From: Kitasatospora cheerisanensis KCTC 2395
Lineage (GTDB): Bacteria > Actinomycetota > Actinomycetes > Streptomycetales > Streptomycetaceae
Direction: 5' to 3'
Length of the DNA: 64,000 nucleotides
Assembly (NCBI RefSeq): GCF_000696185.1
Contig: NZ_KK853997.1
Coordinates: 1,235,695-1,299,694, forward strand
Shown here in pieces: positions 8,395 through 16,949 of the stretch. Below the pieces are notes generated by a model, which was given only the letters and a program-made list of their open reading frames with translations, had not been told where the DNA came from and searched no databases. The position numbers and the translations under genes are program-made. Within the stretch, counting starts at the first letter, position 1. Every line of letters starts with the position of its first letter.

Positions 8395-9678
8395 CTACTT
8401 GGCGTCGTCGTCGAGCCACGGCAGGTCGTGGCCCATCCGGTCGCGCTTGGTGCGCAGGTAGCGCAGGTTGTGGGCGCCGGCCGCGGTGGGCAGCGGGCGG
8501 CGGGCGGCGACCTTCAGGCCGTGCTCGGTGAGCGCGGCCTGCTTCGCCGGGTTGTTGGAGAGCAGGGTGAGCGAGCGCACCCCGAGGTCGGCGAGCATCT
8601 GCGCGCCGATCGAGTAGTCGCGGGCGTCGGCCGGCAGCCCCTGGTCGAGGTTGGCGTCGACGGTGTCGCGGCCCTGCTCCTGGAGTTCGTACGCGCGCAG
8701 CTTGTGGGCCAGGCCGATGCCGCGGCCCTCGTGGCCGCGCAGGTACAGCACCACGCCGCGGCCCGCGTCGGCGACGGCGCGCAGCGAGGCCTGCAACTGC
8801 GGGCCGCAGTCGCAGCGCAGCGAGCCGAACACGTCGCCGGTCAGGCACTCGGAGTGCACCCGCACCAGCACGTCCTCGCCGTCGGGGAGCCTGCCGTCGG
8901 CGCCGAGGCCGCCGGCCACCAGGGCCAGGTGCTCGACGCCGTCGATGGTGCCGCGGTAGCCGACGGCGGTGAACTCGCCGTGGGCGGTGGGCAGTCCGGT
9001 GACGGCGGCGCGGTCGACGTGCAGTTCGGTGCGGCGCCGGTAGGCGATCAGGTCCTCGATGGAGATGATCGCCAGGCCGTGCCGGCGGGCGAAGGCGTGC
9101 AGTTCGGGCAGCCGGGCCATGGTGCCGTCGTCGTTGACCACTTCGGCGATCGCCCCGGCGGGGGCGAGGCCGGCCAGCCGGGCCAGGTCGACGGCGGCCT
9201 CGGTGTGGCCGGGGCGGACCAGCACGCCGCCGTCGACGGCGCGCAGCGGGAAGACGTGGCCGGGCCGGGTGAGGTCGCCGGGCTCGGTGCCGGCCGAGGC
9301 CAGCAGCTTGACGGTGCGGGCCCGGTCGGCGGCGGAGATGCCGGTGTCGACGCCGTCGCGGGCGTCCACCGACACGGCGTAGGCGGTGCCCTTGCGGTCC
9401 TCGTTGACCTGCGTCATCGGCGGCAGTTTGAGCCGGTCGAGCTCGGCGCCGGTCATCGGGGCGCAGATCACGCCGGAGCTGTACCGGACGGTGAAGGCCA
9501 TCAGTTCGGGGGTGGCGGCGGACGCGGCGAACACGATGTCGCCCTCGTTCTCGCGGTTCTCGTCGTCGACCACGATCACGGCGCGGCCGAGCCCGATGTC
9601 GGCGATCGCGCGTTCCACCGGGTCGAGGGCCAGCGGCTCGCCGGCGGCGGGCGGTTCTTCGGACCGGTCGGAGCTCAT
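8395..9678 (-). CDS. ribBA: Bifunctional DHBP synthase / GTP cyclohydrolase II
   Basis: A 427-residue fusion catalysing the two entry reactions of riboflavin synthesis. The N-terminal half (about 20-215) is dihydroxybutanone-phosphate synthase with [15 protein letters not shown] and [10 protein letters not shown]. The C-terminal half is GTP cyclohydrolase II with the zinc site [15 protein letters not shown] (three Cys) and the catalytic [10 protein letters not shown] loop. The ATG at 9678 ([10 protein letters not shown]) is chosen because it gives the usual family length; the upstream frame stays open but reads as ribM out of frame. It overlaps the end of ribM by 4 bases, so the genes are coupled. 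Confidence 0.97.
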   Translation of the reverse strand: MSSDRSEEPPAAGEPLALDPVERAIADIGLGRAVIVVDDENRENEGDIVFAASAATPELMAFTVRYSSGVICAPMTGAELDRLKLPPMTQVNEDRKGTAYAVSVDARDGVDTGISAADRARTVKLLASAGTEPGDLTRPGHVFPLRAVDGGVLVRPGHTEAAVDLARLAGLAPAGAIAEVVNDDGTMARLPELHAFARRHGLAIISIEDLIAYRRRTELHVDRAAVTGLPTAHGEFTAVGYRGTIDGVEHLALVAGGLGADGRLPDGEDVLVRVHSECLTGDVFGSLRCDCGPQLQASLRAVADAGRGVVLYLRGHEGRGIGLAHKLRAYELQEQGRDTVDANLDQGLPADARDYSIGAQMLADLGVRSLTLLSNNPAKQAALTEHGLKVAARRPLPTAAGAHNLRYLRTKRDRMGHDLPWLDDDAK

Positions 9679-10304
9679 GCGGCAACTCCCTGGGCGCGCG
9701 GGGCGGTTCGGACGGTGCGGGCCTTCGTCCACCAGCTGACCAGGCCGGCCAGCACCAGGACGAAGTAGATGCTGAAGGTGAGCGCGGAGAACACGTAGCC
9801 GTGGGCGTAGCTGTACGGCACGCTGATCACGTCGACGGCGATCCAGGCGAACCAGAACTCCACCCAGCCGCGGGCCTGGGCGTACATCGCGGCGAGCGTG
9901 CCGGTGAAGATGTACGCGTCCAGCAGCGGGTTCCAGGACAGCTTCGGGTAGGCGGCGAACAGCGCGGCGACGGCGGCGGTGCCGGCCGCGAGGGCGAGCA
10001 CCAGCACGGCCCGCTGGGTCCAGGAGGCGAACCGGACGGTGACCTCGCCGGTGTCGCGGCGGCCGCGGTTCCACTGGGTCCAGCCCCAGAGCGCGGTGAC
10101 GATGACGATCACCTGCTTGCCGATCAGTCCGGGCATCTGGGCGCCGAGGTACGCGGTGATCAGCACGGCGCCGGCCAGCAGTTGGGCGGGCCAGGTGAGC
10201 ACCGAGCGGCGCCAGCCGAGCGCGAGGGCGCCGAGGCCTATCAGGTTGCCGACCATGTCGGCGATCTTCACCTGCTCGCCGAAGGCGGTGAAGCTGTCGG
10301 TCAT
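9675..10304 (-). CDS. ribM: Riboflavin transporter, PnuC-like (RibM/PnuX)
   Basis: A 209-residue PnuC-family membrane protein with about seven hydrophobic helices ([70 protein letters not shown]). PnuC proteins usually carry nicotinamide riboside. Members inside FMN-riboswitch operons (PnuX of Corynebacterium, RibM of Streptomyces davaonensis) carry riboflavin, and the gene order ribE-ribM-ribBA-ribH here matches that known locus. Start is ambiguous: a GTG overlapping the ribE stop (GTGA) would add three residues; ATG 10304 is given. Confidence 0.9.
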   Translation of the reverse strand: MTDSFTAFGEQVKIADMVGNLIGLGALALGWRRSVLTWPAQLLAGAVLITAYLGAQMPGLIGKQVIVIVTALWGWTQWNRGRRDTGEVTVRFASWTQRAVLVLALAAGTAAVAALFAAYPKLSWNPLLDAYIFTGTLAAMYAQARGWVEFWFAWIAVDVISVPYSYAHGYVFSALTFSIYFVLVLAGLVSWWTKARTVRTAPRAQGVAA

Positions 10305-10309
10305 CACGC

Positions 10310-10969
10310 TCACTTGGACTCCCCCAGGGTGTCGGGCAGGGCACGGGTGTCGAGCAGCCGCTCCACGTACTTGGCGAGCACGTCCACCTCCAGGTTGACG
10401 GGGTCGCCGACGGCCTTCGCGCCGAGCGTGGTCAGCGCGAGGGTGGCGGGGATCAGCGAGACGGTGAAGGTGTCGTGGGCCGCCTCGACGACGGTGAGGC
10501 TCACTCCGTCCACGGTGATCGACCCCTTCTCCACCAGGTAGCGGGAGATCGGCTGCGGCAGGCTGAAACGCAGCACCTCCCAGCGCGGATTCCCGTCCGC
10601 GTCGAGGTCGCCCGGGGCGCGGGAGAGCAGGGTGCCGGTGGCGTCGACGTGGCCCTGGACCAGGTGGCCGCCGAGCCGGGCGCCGAGCGCCATCGCCCTC
10701 TCCAGGTTGACCCGGGAGCCGGGGCGGAGCGCGCCGAGGCTGGAGCGCTGGAGCGTCTCGCGCATCACGTCGGCGCTGAACTCGCCGTCGCGTTCCGCGA
10801 GTCGGTCGTTGTCGTCGAGCACGGTCAGGCAGACGCCGTTGACCGCGATGGAGTCGCCGTGGCGGGCGTCCGCGGTGACCAGCGGGCCGCGCAGGCGGAT
10901 TCGCGAGGATTCGCCGATCTCCTCGATGGAGACGACCTCGCCGAGCTCTTCGATGATGCCGGTGAACAC
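10310..10969 (-). CDS. ribE: Riboflavin synthase alpha chain
   Basis: A 219-residue enzyme that dismutates two lumazine molecules into riboflavin. It holds two homologous lumazine-binding domains: the first from [16 protein letters not shown] through [12 protein letters not shown], the second from [18 protein letters not shown] through [12 protein letters not shown]. The GTG start at 10969 gives VFTGIIEEL at the N-terminus, as in the family, and has GAGGAG about 7 bases upstream. It is the first gene after the FMN riboswitch. Frame is open further upstream, but that stretch is riboswitch leader. Confidence 0.97.
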   Translation of the reverse strand: MFTGIIEELGEVVSIEEIGESSRIRLRGPLVTADARHGDSIAVNGVCLTVLDDNDRLAERDGEFSADVMRETLQRSSLGALRPGSRVNLERAMALGARLGGHLVQGHVDATGTLLSRAPGDLDADGNPRWEVLRFSLPQPISRYLVEKGSITVDGVSLTVVEAAHDTFTVSLIPATLALTTLGAKAVGDPVNLEVDVLAKYVERLLDTRALPDTLGESK

Positions 10970-11117
10970 CCGGGTTCTCCTCGCGCTTGGGGCGCGGACT
11001 CCGGGGCGGCGATCGGGAGTTGACTGCGGACGCGGCGTGCCGGGAGCGCCCCCGCGAAGCCCCGACCGAACGGTCGTGGCACGGGTTCCGCTGCCGGAAT
11101 GCCGTGCTTCCGCACCC

Positions 11118-11150
11118 CGGCCCTCGGGTGGGCCGTGGTGTGAACACACC
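11118..11150 (-). other. Hairpins in the riboswitch leader
   Basis: Two stems lie between the FMN aptamer and ribE: GGTGTG/CACACC (11137-11150) and CGGCCC/GGGCCG (11118-11135). They may belong to the expression platform. Which structures are alternative cannot be decided by eye. Confidence 0.35.
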
Positions 11151-11164
11151 TGTCCGCGCGCACG

Positions 11165-11283
11165 CCTCCCATCCGGACTTTAACCGTCGGTCCAGGAATT
11201 TCACCTGGTCAACCGGCCGCTGGCTGCGGACGGGTCGCGGACTGTAACCGCCGGCTCGGAATTTCACCGACCCCGGAGTGCGC
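11165..11283 (-). promoter_or_regulatory. FMN riboswitch (RFN element)
   Basis: Read on the minus strand, the conserved RFN blocks appear in order: GGGGTCGGTGAAATTCCGA, a CCGGCGGTTACAGTCC block, GACCAGGTGAAATTCCTGG, and GACGGTTAAAGTCCGGATGG with GGGAGG at the end. FMN binding to this aptamer turns off downstream riboflavin genes. About 195 bases separate it from the ribE start, leaving room for an expression platform. Confidence 0.97.
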
Positions 11284-11432
11284 TGAACGTCACTGCTACT
11301 GCACCAGCATTGTTGCACGCGCATCCGCTCCGATGGCAAGGACGCGTCCTGTGGCCTGCTTCACGCGGCGGTCGCAGGGTGGAGGGGAGCGGGCTCCCGT
11401 ACGGGGGCTCCCGGCCGAGGAGTTGAGCAGCG

Positions 11433-11681
11433 ATGGCGATCTTCATGGACGTCCACCACGGGATGGCCGGCATCACCGCCGAGCAGTTGAAGGCCGCGCA
11501 CGAGGCGGACCTCGCGGTGCAGGCCGAGGAGGGTGTGGAGTTCCGGCAGGCCTGGGCCGACCCCGACTCCGGCACCGTGTACTGCCTGTCCTCCGGCCCG
11601 TCCCGGGAAGCCGTCCAGCGCGTGCACGAGCGCACCGGGCACCCGGCGGACGAGGTGCACGCCGTTCCGCTCCAGGTCTGA
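11433..11681 (+). CDS. Nickel-binding DUF4242 protein (SCO4226-like)
   Basis: An 82-residue ferredoxin-like protein. The N-terminal MAIFMDVHHGMAGITAEQLKA, with its His pair, and the EGVEFRQAWADPDSGTVYCLSSGPS core match the DUF4242 family, whose Streptomyces coelicolor member SCO4226 has been described as a dimeric nickel-binding protein. The start has GAGGAG about 10 bases upstream. It is divergent from the rib leader and 72 bases ahead of a PPOX flavoprotein gene. Role in metal handling is inferred from the family. Confidence 0.85.
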   Translation: MAIFMDVHHGMAGITAEQLKAAHEADLAVQAEEGVEFRQAWADPDSGTVYCLSSGPSREAVQRVHERTGHPADEVHAVPLQV

Positions 11682-11753
11682 CAGGGCCGAGAATTCAGCG
11701 AGGTGCGATCCCGCTGCCCGCCGGGGCGGTGAGCGCGGGTAGGGTCGGGCCGC

Positions 11754-12392
11754 GTGATCTTCGATGCCCTCGCCGCGGAGGCGATCCACGACCCGGCCCG
11801 GCTGCGCGAGTTGTACGAGCAGCCGAGCCCGCTGGTGCAGCGCAAGCAGGTCGACCACCTGCACGACGCGGCGCGCCGGTTCATCGGCTGCTCCTCGCTG
11901 GTCTTCGTCTCCACCGCCGACGCCGACGGCAACTGCGACGCCACCCCGCGCGGCGGCCCGCCCGGCTTCGTCGCGGTGCTGGACGAACGGACCCTCGCCG
12001 TCCCCGACGCCACCGGCAACCGGCGGCTCGACTCGCTGCACAACATCGCCGCGACCGGCAAGGCCGGACTGCTGTTCGTCGTTCCCGGCCGGGAGGCGAC
12101 GCTGCGCGTCAACGGCCGGGCCTGCGTCAGCGCGGACCCGCGACTGCTGGAGCGGCTGACCCCGGTCGGCAAGCCGCCGCGCACCGCGATCGTGGTGTCC
12201 GCGGACGAGGTGTACGGGCACTGCCCGAAGGCCTTCCTGCGCGGCTCGGCCTGGCGTCCCGCGCAGTGGCTGCCCGCCGACGCGACGCCCAGCTCGGCCG
12301 AGATCACCCTCTCCCACGTGGGCGACCCGTCGCTGACGCTGGATCACATCGTGGCCGCGGAGGAGGAGTCGCTGCGGCTGCGCTACGAGTGA
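11754..12392 (+). CDS. PPOX-class FMN-dependent flavoprotein (MSMEG_1061-like)
   Basis: A 212-residue protein with the split-barrel flavin-binding fold of pyridoxamine-phosphate-oxidase-like enzymes. Recognisable parts: FIGCSSLVFVSTADADGNCDATPRGG, GNRRLDSLHNIAATGKAGLLF and ALRVNG-like TLRVNGRACVSADP. GHCPKAFLRGSAWRP near the C-terminus is typical of the actinobacterial subgroup. These proteins bind FMN or F420; the substrate is not known. GTG start at 11754 gives MIFDALAAEAIHDPARL, the expected N-terminus. No strong ribosome-binding site is visible. Confidence 0.88.
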   Translation: MIFDALAAEAIHDPARLRELYEQPSPLVQRKQVDHLHDAARRFIGCSSLVFVSTADADGNCDATPRGGPPGFVAVLDERTLAVPDATGNRRLDSLHNIAATGKAGLLFVVPGREATLRVNGRACVSADPRLLERLTPVGKPPRTAIVVSADEVYGHCPKAFLRGSAWRPAQWLPADATPSSAEITLSHVGDPSLTLDHIVAAEEESLRLRYE

Positions 12393-12485
12393 TCCGCCGG
12401 TCCGCCGGGAGGGGCCGGGGACTCGTGCATGCTGGAAGGCACGGGAACGCCGCATAGGCGGAACTTTGAGGGGTCATAGCTTCGA

Positions 12486-12501
12486 CTTATGACGACATAA
12501 G
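12486..12501. promoter_or_regulatory. Inverted repeat upstream of fprA
   Basis: CTTATG-ACGA-CATAAG is a perfect 6-bp inverted repeat in an unusually A/T-rich patch 79 bases before the fprA start. It could be an operator or overlap a promoter; no regulator gene is adjacent. Confidence 0.35.
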
Positions 12502-12579
12502 CCGGAGCACCGTACCGGGCGCGTCCGTCCGCCGGAAGGCTGGCGGTACGCGCCCAGAGCCGAACAGGAGTACCTGCCC

Positions 12580-13968
12580 ATGTCCCGCCCCGTCCGGGTG
12601 GCCATCGTCGGTGCCGGCCCCGCCGGGATCTACGCCGCCGACGCGCTGCTGAAGTCCGAGCTGGCCACCGCCCCCGGTGTCTCCATCGACCTGATCGAGC
12701 GGCTGCCCGCCCCCTTCGGCCTGATCCGCTACGGCGTCGCCCCCGACCACCCCCGGATCAAGGGCATCGTCACCGCGCTGCACCAGGTCCTGGACAAGCC
12801 GCAGGTCCGGCTGCTCGGCAACGTCGACTACCCCGGCGACCTCTCCCTGGACGAGCTCCACCGCTTCTACGACGCCCTGGTGTTCGCCACCGGCGCCGAG
12901 GCCGACCGCGACCTGAGCATCCCCGGCATCGAACTCGACGGCTCCTACGGCGCCGCCGACTTCGTCTCCTGGTACGACGGCCACCCCGAAGTCCCGCGCG
13001 AGTGGCCGCTGGAGGCCGAGCAGGTCGCCGTCCTCGGCGTCGGCAACGTCGCGCTCGACGTCGCCCGGGTGCTCGCCAAGACCGCGGACGAGCTCCTGAC
13101 CACCGAGATCCCGCCGAACGTGCACGCCGGCCTGGCCGCCAACCGCGCCGTCGAGGTCCACGTGTTCGGCCGGCGCGGCCCGGCGCAGGCCAAGTTCTCC
13201 CCGATGGAGCTGCGCGAGCTCGACCACTCCCCCACCATCGAGGTCGTCGTCGACCCCGAGGACATCGACTACGACGACGCCTCGATAGCCACCCGGCGTG
13301 CCAACAAGCAGGCCGACATGGTCGCTTCGACCCTCGAGAACTGGGCGATCCGCGACATCGGCGACCGGCCGCACCGCATCCACCTGCACTTCTTCGAGAA
13401 CCCCGTCGAGATCCTCGGCGAGGACGGCCGCGTCGTCGCCCTGCGCACCGAGCGCACCGAACTCGACGGCACCGGCAACACCGTCGGCACCGGCGCCTTC
13501 CGCGAGTGGCCCGTCCAGGCCGTGTACCGCGCGGTCGGCTACCGCTCCGACGAGCTGCCGAAACTGCCGTTCGACGCCCTCTCCGCGACGGTTCCGCACG
13601 AGGCGGGCCGGGTCCAGGAGAACGGCGCCCACCTCCCGTCCGTCTACGTCACCGGCTGGGTCAAGCGCGGCCCCGTCGGCCTGATCGGCCACACCAAGGG
13701 CGACGCCAACGAGACCGTCGCCTGCCTCGTCGCCGACCACGCGGCCGGCGCGCTCCGGCCCGCCGCCGAGCCCGCCGAATCCGCCGTGATCGACTTCCTC
13801 CGCTCCCGCGGCGTCGACTTCACCACCTGGGAGGGCTGGCACCGGCTCGACGCCCACGAGAAGGCCCTCGGCCAGTCCCAGGGCCGCGAACGCGTCAAGG
13901 TCGTCGACCGCGTCGCCATGCTCGACGCCTCCGCGAGCGACCGGGCGACGGAGCGCAACCCGCGGTAG
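12580..13968 (+). CDS. fprA: Ferredoxin/adrenodoxin-type NADP+ reductase
   Basis: A 462-residue flavoenzyme of the adrenodoxin-reductase type (FprA), passing electrons between NADPH and ferredoxins. FAD-binding VAIVGAGPAGIYAADALL lies at residues 5-22, with the RLPAPFGLIRYGVAPDHPRIK segment characteristic of this group. The NADP-binding VAVLGVGNVALDVARVL is near residues 150-166, and the C-terminal VTGWVKRGPVGLIGHTKGDA closes the FAD site. AGGAG precedes the ATG. It is monocistronic, with a hairpin following. Likely partners are P450s or other ferredoxin-dependent enzymes elsewhere. Confidence 0.95.
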   Translation: MSRPVRVAIVGAGPAGIYAADALLKSELATAPGVSIDLIERLPAPFGLIRYGVAPDHPRIKGIVTALHQVLDKPQVRLLGNVDYPGDLSLDELHRFYDALVFATGAEADRDLSIPGIELDGSYGAADFVSWYDGHPEVPREWPLEAEQVAVLGVGNVALDVARVLAKTADELLTTEIPPNVHAGLAANRAVEVHVFGRRGPAQAKFSPMELRELDHSPTIEVVVDPEDIDYDDASIATRRANKQADMVASTLENWAIRDIGDRPHRIHLHFFENPVEILGEDGRVVALRTERTELDGTGNTVGTGAFREWPVQAVYRAVGYRSDELPKLPFDALSATVPHEAGRVQENGAHLPSVYVTGWVKRGPVGLIGHTKGDANETVACLVADHAAGALRPAAEPAESAVIDFLRSRGVDFTTWEGWHRLDAHEKALGQSQGRERVKVVDRVAMLDASASDRATERNPR

Positions 13969-13990
13969 CAGTTGAGCTGCGCCACCAGGC

Positions 13991-14006
13991 GCGCGGGGAA
14001 CCGCGC
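13991..14006. terminator. Hairpin after fprA
   Basis: GCGCGG-GGAA-CCGCGC, a 6-bp stem capped by a GGAA loop, 23 bases beyond the fprA stop. Variants of this hairpin are frequent in Streptomyces intergenic DNA. Confidence 0.55.
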
Positions 14007-14084
14007 CCGCCGAGTGATTCGGGTCCACACCTCTGGAGTGAGCCCCGGGTCGACCACACCCGCGCCCCTGACCAGCGGAAAGCA

Positions 14085-14219
14085 ATCGTCCCCCTCTCTT
14101 ACTTACGTGGAGAACTTCAGCAACGGGGAATCTCTGGCCTCCCCAACCAGTGTGACCATTTTCAGCGACGGGAGATCGTCCCACTCCCACCGCAGCGTGG
14201 GGACTTTGAGCAGCAGCAG
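14085..14219. repeat. Three tandem degenerate 45-bp units
   Basis: Units at 14085-14129, 14130-14174 and 14175-14219 align without gaps. Shared columns include ATC at the unit start, CCTC/ACTC near position 9, CGTGG/TGTGA at position 22 and TTCAGCaACGGG/TTCAGCGACGGG near position 33. Units 1 and 3 are closest. No stop or start supports a gene, and 45-bp spacing without a sharp repeat/spacer boundary does not fit CRISPR. Confidence 0.6.
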
Positions 14220-14605
14220 CCTTCCCGGTAACGAAGTTCAAACTGCGGGTGGCGCGGGTACGACGCCCGGCACGGCCCGAGGCGTCGCCGATCCGGACGC
14301 TTGGCACCGTCTCCGCCCGCTCTGTATGCATTGTCACAACCGCGAGACGGCACAGCACCAGCCCGGAGGCTGGGCGAGCGAGCGCGTCAAGCCCGTCCGA
14401 GGCCCTGACCTGCGGTGATGCCCAGGGGGGTGACTCTCCTCCCGGGGCCAAAAGACCGGCAGGGAGGGAAAACCCTGATGGCTAATAAAGCCATTCTTGC
14501 GGAGAGTGACTTGCTTGCCCATGCCAGGTGGGGTCTCTTTCCGAGAATCCGGCCTGCCGCTGAGCCACCGGAGTCGGGCGACGAATCCGACGTCTGGACC
14601 GGATA

Positions 14606-14648
14606 CCCGCCCCGCCCTGCCCTCCCCTCGCCGGGTGGCCGGGGCGGG
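14606..14648. terminator. Strong terminator with T-rich tail
   Basis: Arms CCCGCCCCG (14606-14614) and CGGGGCGGG (14640-14648) are perfectly complementary, and the plus strand continues ATTTCGTTGTT. It closes transcripts from both sides: the gene-poor region on plus and the NUDIX gene (stop at 14669) on minus. Confidence 0.65.
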
Positions 14649-14668
14649 GATTTCGTTGTTGGTGCCTG

Positions 14669-15139
14669 TTACCCGAGATAAGGAGTTGCTCGCTTCTCCA
14701 GGAAATGCTGAAGTCTGAGCCGCTGGGTGTGGTGCATCGGCAGGTCTGCGAAGCCGCTTGGTGCTACGAACTGGAGATCGGTCGACTCGTCAGAGATTCG
14801 GAGCGTCCCACCCGTGATGCGCGCGGTAAAGCAGACGTTGAACTGCTGCCGCACCTCGCCGTCCGAGTAGGCGATCACGTGGCGGGGATCGGTGTACGTG
14901 CCGACCAGCCCGGTGATCTCCACATCGAGGCCGGTCTCCTCACGGACCTCCCGGACGGCTGTTCCCGGAAGCGACTCGCCGAGATCCATGGCGCCACCCG
15001 GCAGCGCGTACAGGCCGTTGTCGGTCCGCCGCTGGAGCAGGACGCGCCCCTCACTGTCGGTCACCACTGCGGATGCCGCCACCACCAACCTGTTCGGCTT
15101 GGGTGCGTCGGGGTCGTCGTAGAACTCGGTACGTGCCAT
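14669..15139 (-). CDS. NUDIX hydrolase
   Basis: A 156-residue pyrophosphohydrolase starting MARTEFYDDPDAPKPNRLV. The NUDIX box is complete: GGAMDLGESLPGTAVREVREETGLDV. The beta strand VVAASAVVTDSEGRVLLQRR precedes it. The start codon lies 4 bases after the stop of the XRE-type regulator, with GGAGAG as ribosome-binding site inside that gene, so the two are coupled. The preferred nucleotide substrate is unknown. Pairing of such a NUDIX with this regulator type is recurrent in Streptomyces in my recollection. Confidence 0.92.
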   Translation of the reverse strand: MARTEFYDDPDAPKPNRLVVAASAVVTDSEGRVLLQRRTDNGLYALPGGAMDLGESLPGTAVREVREETGLDVEITGLVGTYTDPRHVIAYSDGEVRQQFNVCFTARITGGTLRISDESTDLQFVAPSGFADLPMHHTQRLRLQHFLEKRATPYLG

Positions 15140-15143
15140 GTGA

Positions 15144-15887
15144 TCAGCTCTCCTCCACTGGCAGGGCGGCGTTCCATACTGCGTCGAAGCTGGCAGCGTA
15201 GGTGTCGAACAGCTTGCCCGCGCCGGTCCGCCGCAGATGCCAGACAGGGGCCGCGAAAGCATTGGCTCCCCATACGTGCGCGTTCACCAACACTTGGTCG
15301 TCTGCCCGGTAGAGGCTGTTGTAGAGCGTGGTTCCGTGGGTGCGGATCTCGATCCCCGGCGTGCCGAGCAGTGGTCGGTAGTGCAGGAGAGCGAGCCTGC
15401 AACGGGATTCGATACCGTGACCGAACTTCTCTTCTTCCCCACGTTGCCTCACGTTCTCGCTGTCGGGGTCGCCAAGTGCGATCCGGACCGCGCACCCTTC
15501 GGCAGCGCGCTCCCGAAGTAGGTCGTTCAGGCGTGGATACGCCTCGTGAAGGAAGACCGCGGCGTAGACCAGCACGTCGATGCGCTCCGTGGCACGCTCC
15601 ATCAGTTCCACGAACACGGACACGGGCAGGTCGGCACGCTGCTCGTAGAGCGCCACCAGCTCGGGGCTTATCGCCCTGGCAGCACGTGGTTGCCGCAGGC
15701 TCGGCCACAAGTCGAACATGTCCGCTCCCAGTGCCTCGCCGGCCAGACGGGCCGCTCTCAGTCGGGGTGTCCGGTTTTGATTGGCCCATCGTTCGACCGA
15801 CTTGGTGTCCACGCCGGCTCTCTCCGCCAGGGCGGAGCACGTCCAACCGCCCGACGCCATAACAGCTTTCAGTCTCTCGTTCGGCAT
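15144..15887 (-). CDS. XRE-type regulator with C-terminal sensor domain (DUF5919-like)
   Basis: A 247-residue protein with an N-terminal helix-turn-helix at about residues 5-60 (MPNERLKAVMASGGWTCSAL, AERAGVDTKSVERWANQNRTPR). The C-terminal part from about residue 80 (LVALYEQRADLPVSVFVELM, IDVLVYAAVFLHEAYPRLNDL) looks like the PLD-fold domain called DUF5919. ATG 15887 is chosen over 15977 because GGGGAG lies 9 bases before it and the HTH then starts at once. Two direct repeats just upstream may be its operator. It is followed immediately by a NUDIX gene. Confidence 0.82.
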   Translation of the reverse strand: MPNERLKAVMASGGWTCSALAERAGVDTKSVERWANQNRTPRLRAARLAGEALGADMFDLWPSLRQPRAARAISPELVALYEQRADLPVSVFVELMERATERIDVLVYAAVFLHEAYPRLNDLLRERAAEGCAVRIALGDPDSENVRQRGEEEKFGHGIESRCRLALLHYRPLLGTPGIEIRTHGTTLYNSLYRADDQVLVNAHVWGANAFAAPVWHLRRTGAGKLFDTYAASFDAVWNAALPVEES

Positions 15888-15922
15888 TCCGCTTGTCTCC
15901 CCGCACGACCCGGACCCGTGTA

Positions 15923-15951
15923 GGGACGTTCTACCGCGCATGGGACGTTCT
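15923..15951. promoter_or_regulatory. Direct repeat, candidate XRE operator
   Basis: GGGACGTTCT occurs at 15923-15932 and again at 15942-15951, 19 bases apart, in the divergent gap between the XRE gene and the 156-residue protein gene. Confidence 0.5.
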
Positions 15952-16028
15952 GAAGTGTCCTTTGCGGGAGGTTTCACCGTCCTGAGTGGCTGCCAGATCT
16001 TGGTGCTACTTGGCGGGAGGAGCTACCA

Positions 16029-16499
16029 ATGGCGGCAGAGGCGGGCGGTGCAAGGGCGGTGCCCGAGGGTATGGCGGTTCGTCACCAGGCGGCAGAAACG
16101 CAGGCCGCCGGTCGCAGCCCGATGGACGACTACGACCCGGAGATCAAGGCACGGGTTGGTGCTCGGCGGCCGGTCGGCCGGCCCGCGCCGGTGCTCCCGG
16201 CCGAAGTGCCCGCACCGGTCGGAGTCGGCGGCGTGACGGGCGCGGTTCCGGCGCCCGTCATCCTGGCCGAGCTGGTCCCGGACTCCGGCAGCGACGTCGA
16301 CCCGCCGATCTACACTCTGGTCTGCCAGGGTGAGGACGAGGACGGCACCCGGTGTGTGGCCGTTTCCGTCGAACTCAACGGCCTTGCAGAGGTGCAGGGT
16401 TGGGCGTGCGTGCACATGATGCGCCACCCGGACCGCCGGTCGTTCCGCATGATCGCGGACGTGCCGATGGTGGCGGTGCCCGAGACGGAGCCGGAATGA
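16029..16499 (+). CDS. Hypothetical protein, Cys-containing
   Basis: A 156-residue protein I do not recognise. The first 90 residues are Ala/Pro-rich and probably disordered. The C-terminal part is more structured: YTLVCQGEDEDGTRC, then ELNGLAEVQGWACVHMMRHPDRRSFRMIA. Three cysteines and two histidines there could bind a metal. GGGAGGAG stands 6 bases before the ATG. The stop overlaps the start of the next gene (ATGA), so the pair is co-translated. Similar small proteins occur on actinobacterial integrative elements, which is an impression only. Confidence 0.7.
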   Translation: MAAEAGGARAVPEGMAVRHQAAETQAAGRSPMDDYDPEIKARVGARRPVGRPAPVLPAEVPAPVGVGGVTGAVPAPVILAELVPDSGSDVDPPIYTLVCQGEDEDGTRCVAVSVELNGLAEVQGWACVHMMRHPDRRSFRMIADVPMVAVPETEPE

Positions 16500-16732
16500 C
16501 CCGGGTGACGCTGGTGACGGGCGTGCTGGTGCTCGGGGTGTGCGCGGTGCCGTCGGGCGTGGTGCTCGGGCTCGCACTGGCGGCGCCGAACGACGGTCGC
16601 CGATGGGTGGCGTTCTTCGTCGCCCTGGCGCTCGCCATGATCGGCGGCGCGTTCGGCCCGGATTGGGTGGAGGGGTGGCAGCGCCGGCGGCGCGCAGCAC
16701 CGCGACGCCGAACTACGACCGACTGCCCCTGA
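16496..16732 (+). CDS. Small two-helix membrane protein
   Basis: A 78-residue protein with two hydrophobic helices (VTLVTGVLVLGVCAVPSGVV and WVAFFVALALAMIGGAFG) and a very basic C-terminal tail rich in Arg. It overlaps the upstream gene by 4 bases (ATGA), so it should be translated with it. No family recognised; a topology with a cytoplasmic basic tail is inferred from the positive-inside rule. Confidence 0.65.
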   Translation: MTRVTLVTGVLVLGVCAVPSGVVLGLALAAPNDGRRWVAFFVALALAMIGGAFGPDWVEGWQRRRRAAPRRRTTTDCP

Positions 16733-16949
16733 TCTTCCGGGGCGACCACCGCGCTTCGAGGCCCTGCCGGTCCAGATCCCGGCAGGAAGGGTGTGCCCGA
16801 AGGGGCGCACCAGGCCGTCCCGGTTCCCCGGCAGATCGGACCGGGGCGGCCCCTCCCGTCTCCCTGTCCCGGTCGAGCGCCAATTCGGCGGCACTCCATC
16901 ACTCGACCGGGGCGGGGCCCACCCGGTCACGACTCTGTGAAGGACCTCA

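Larger units (their letters stand above)
14007..14668. other. Gene-poor stretch between fprA and the NUDIX gene
   Basis: About 660 bases with reduced G/C and no convincing gene. It holds the three 45-bp repeats (14085-14219), a second weak hairpin CAGGG/CCCTG near 14460-14477 and a strong terminator (14606-14648). It forms the left boundary of the accessory-looking island. Confidence 0.5.

Noticed and set aside
14085..14219. Possible CRISPR array
   Set aside because: 45-bp period, no constant repeat with variable spacer, only three units and no cas genes.
14478..14681. 67-residue frame beginning MANKAILAESD with GGAGGG upstream
   Set aside because: A strong terminator with T-rich tail lies inside it (14606-14648), codon bias is absent, and its end runs into the convergent NUDIX gene.
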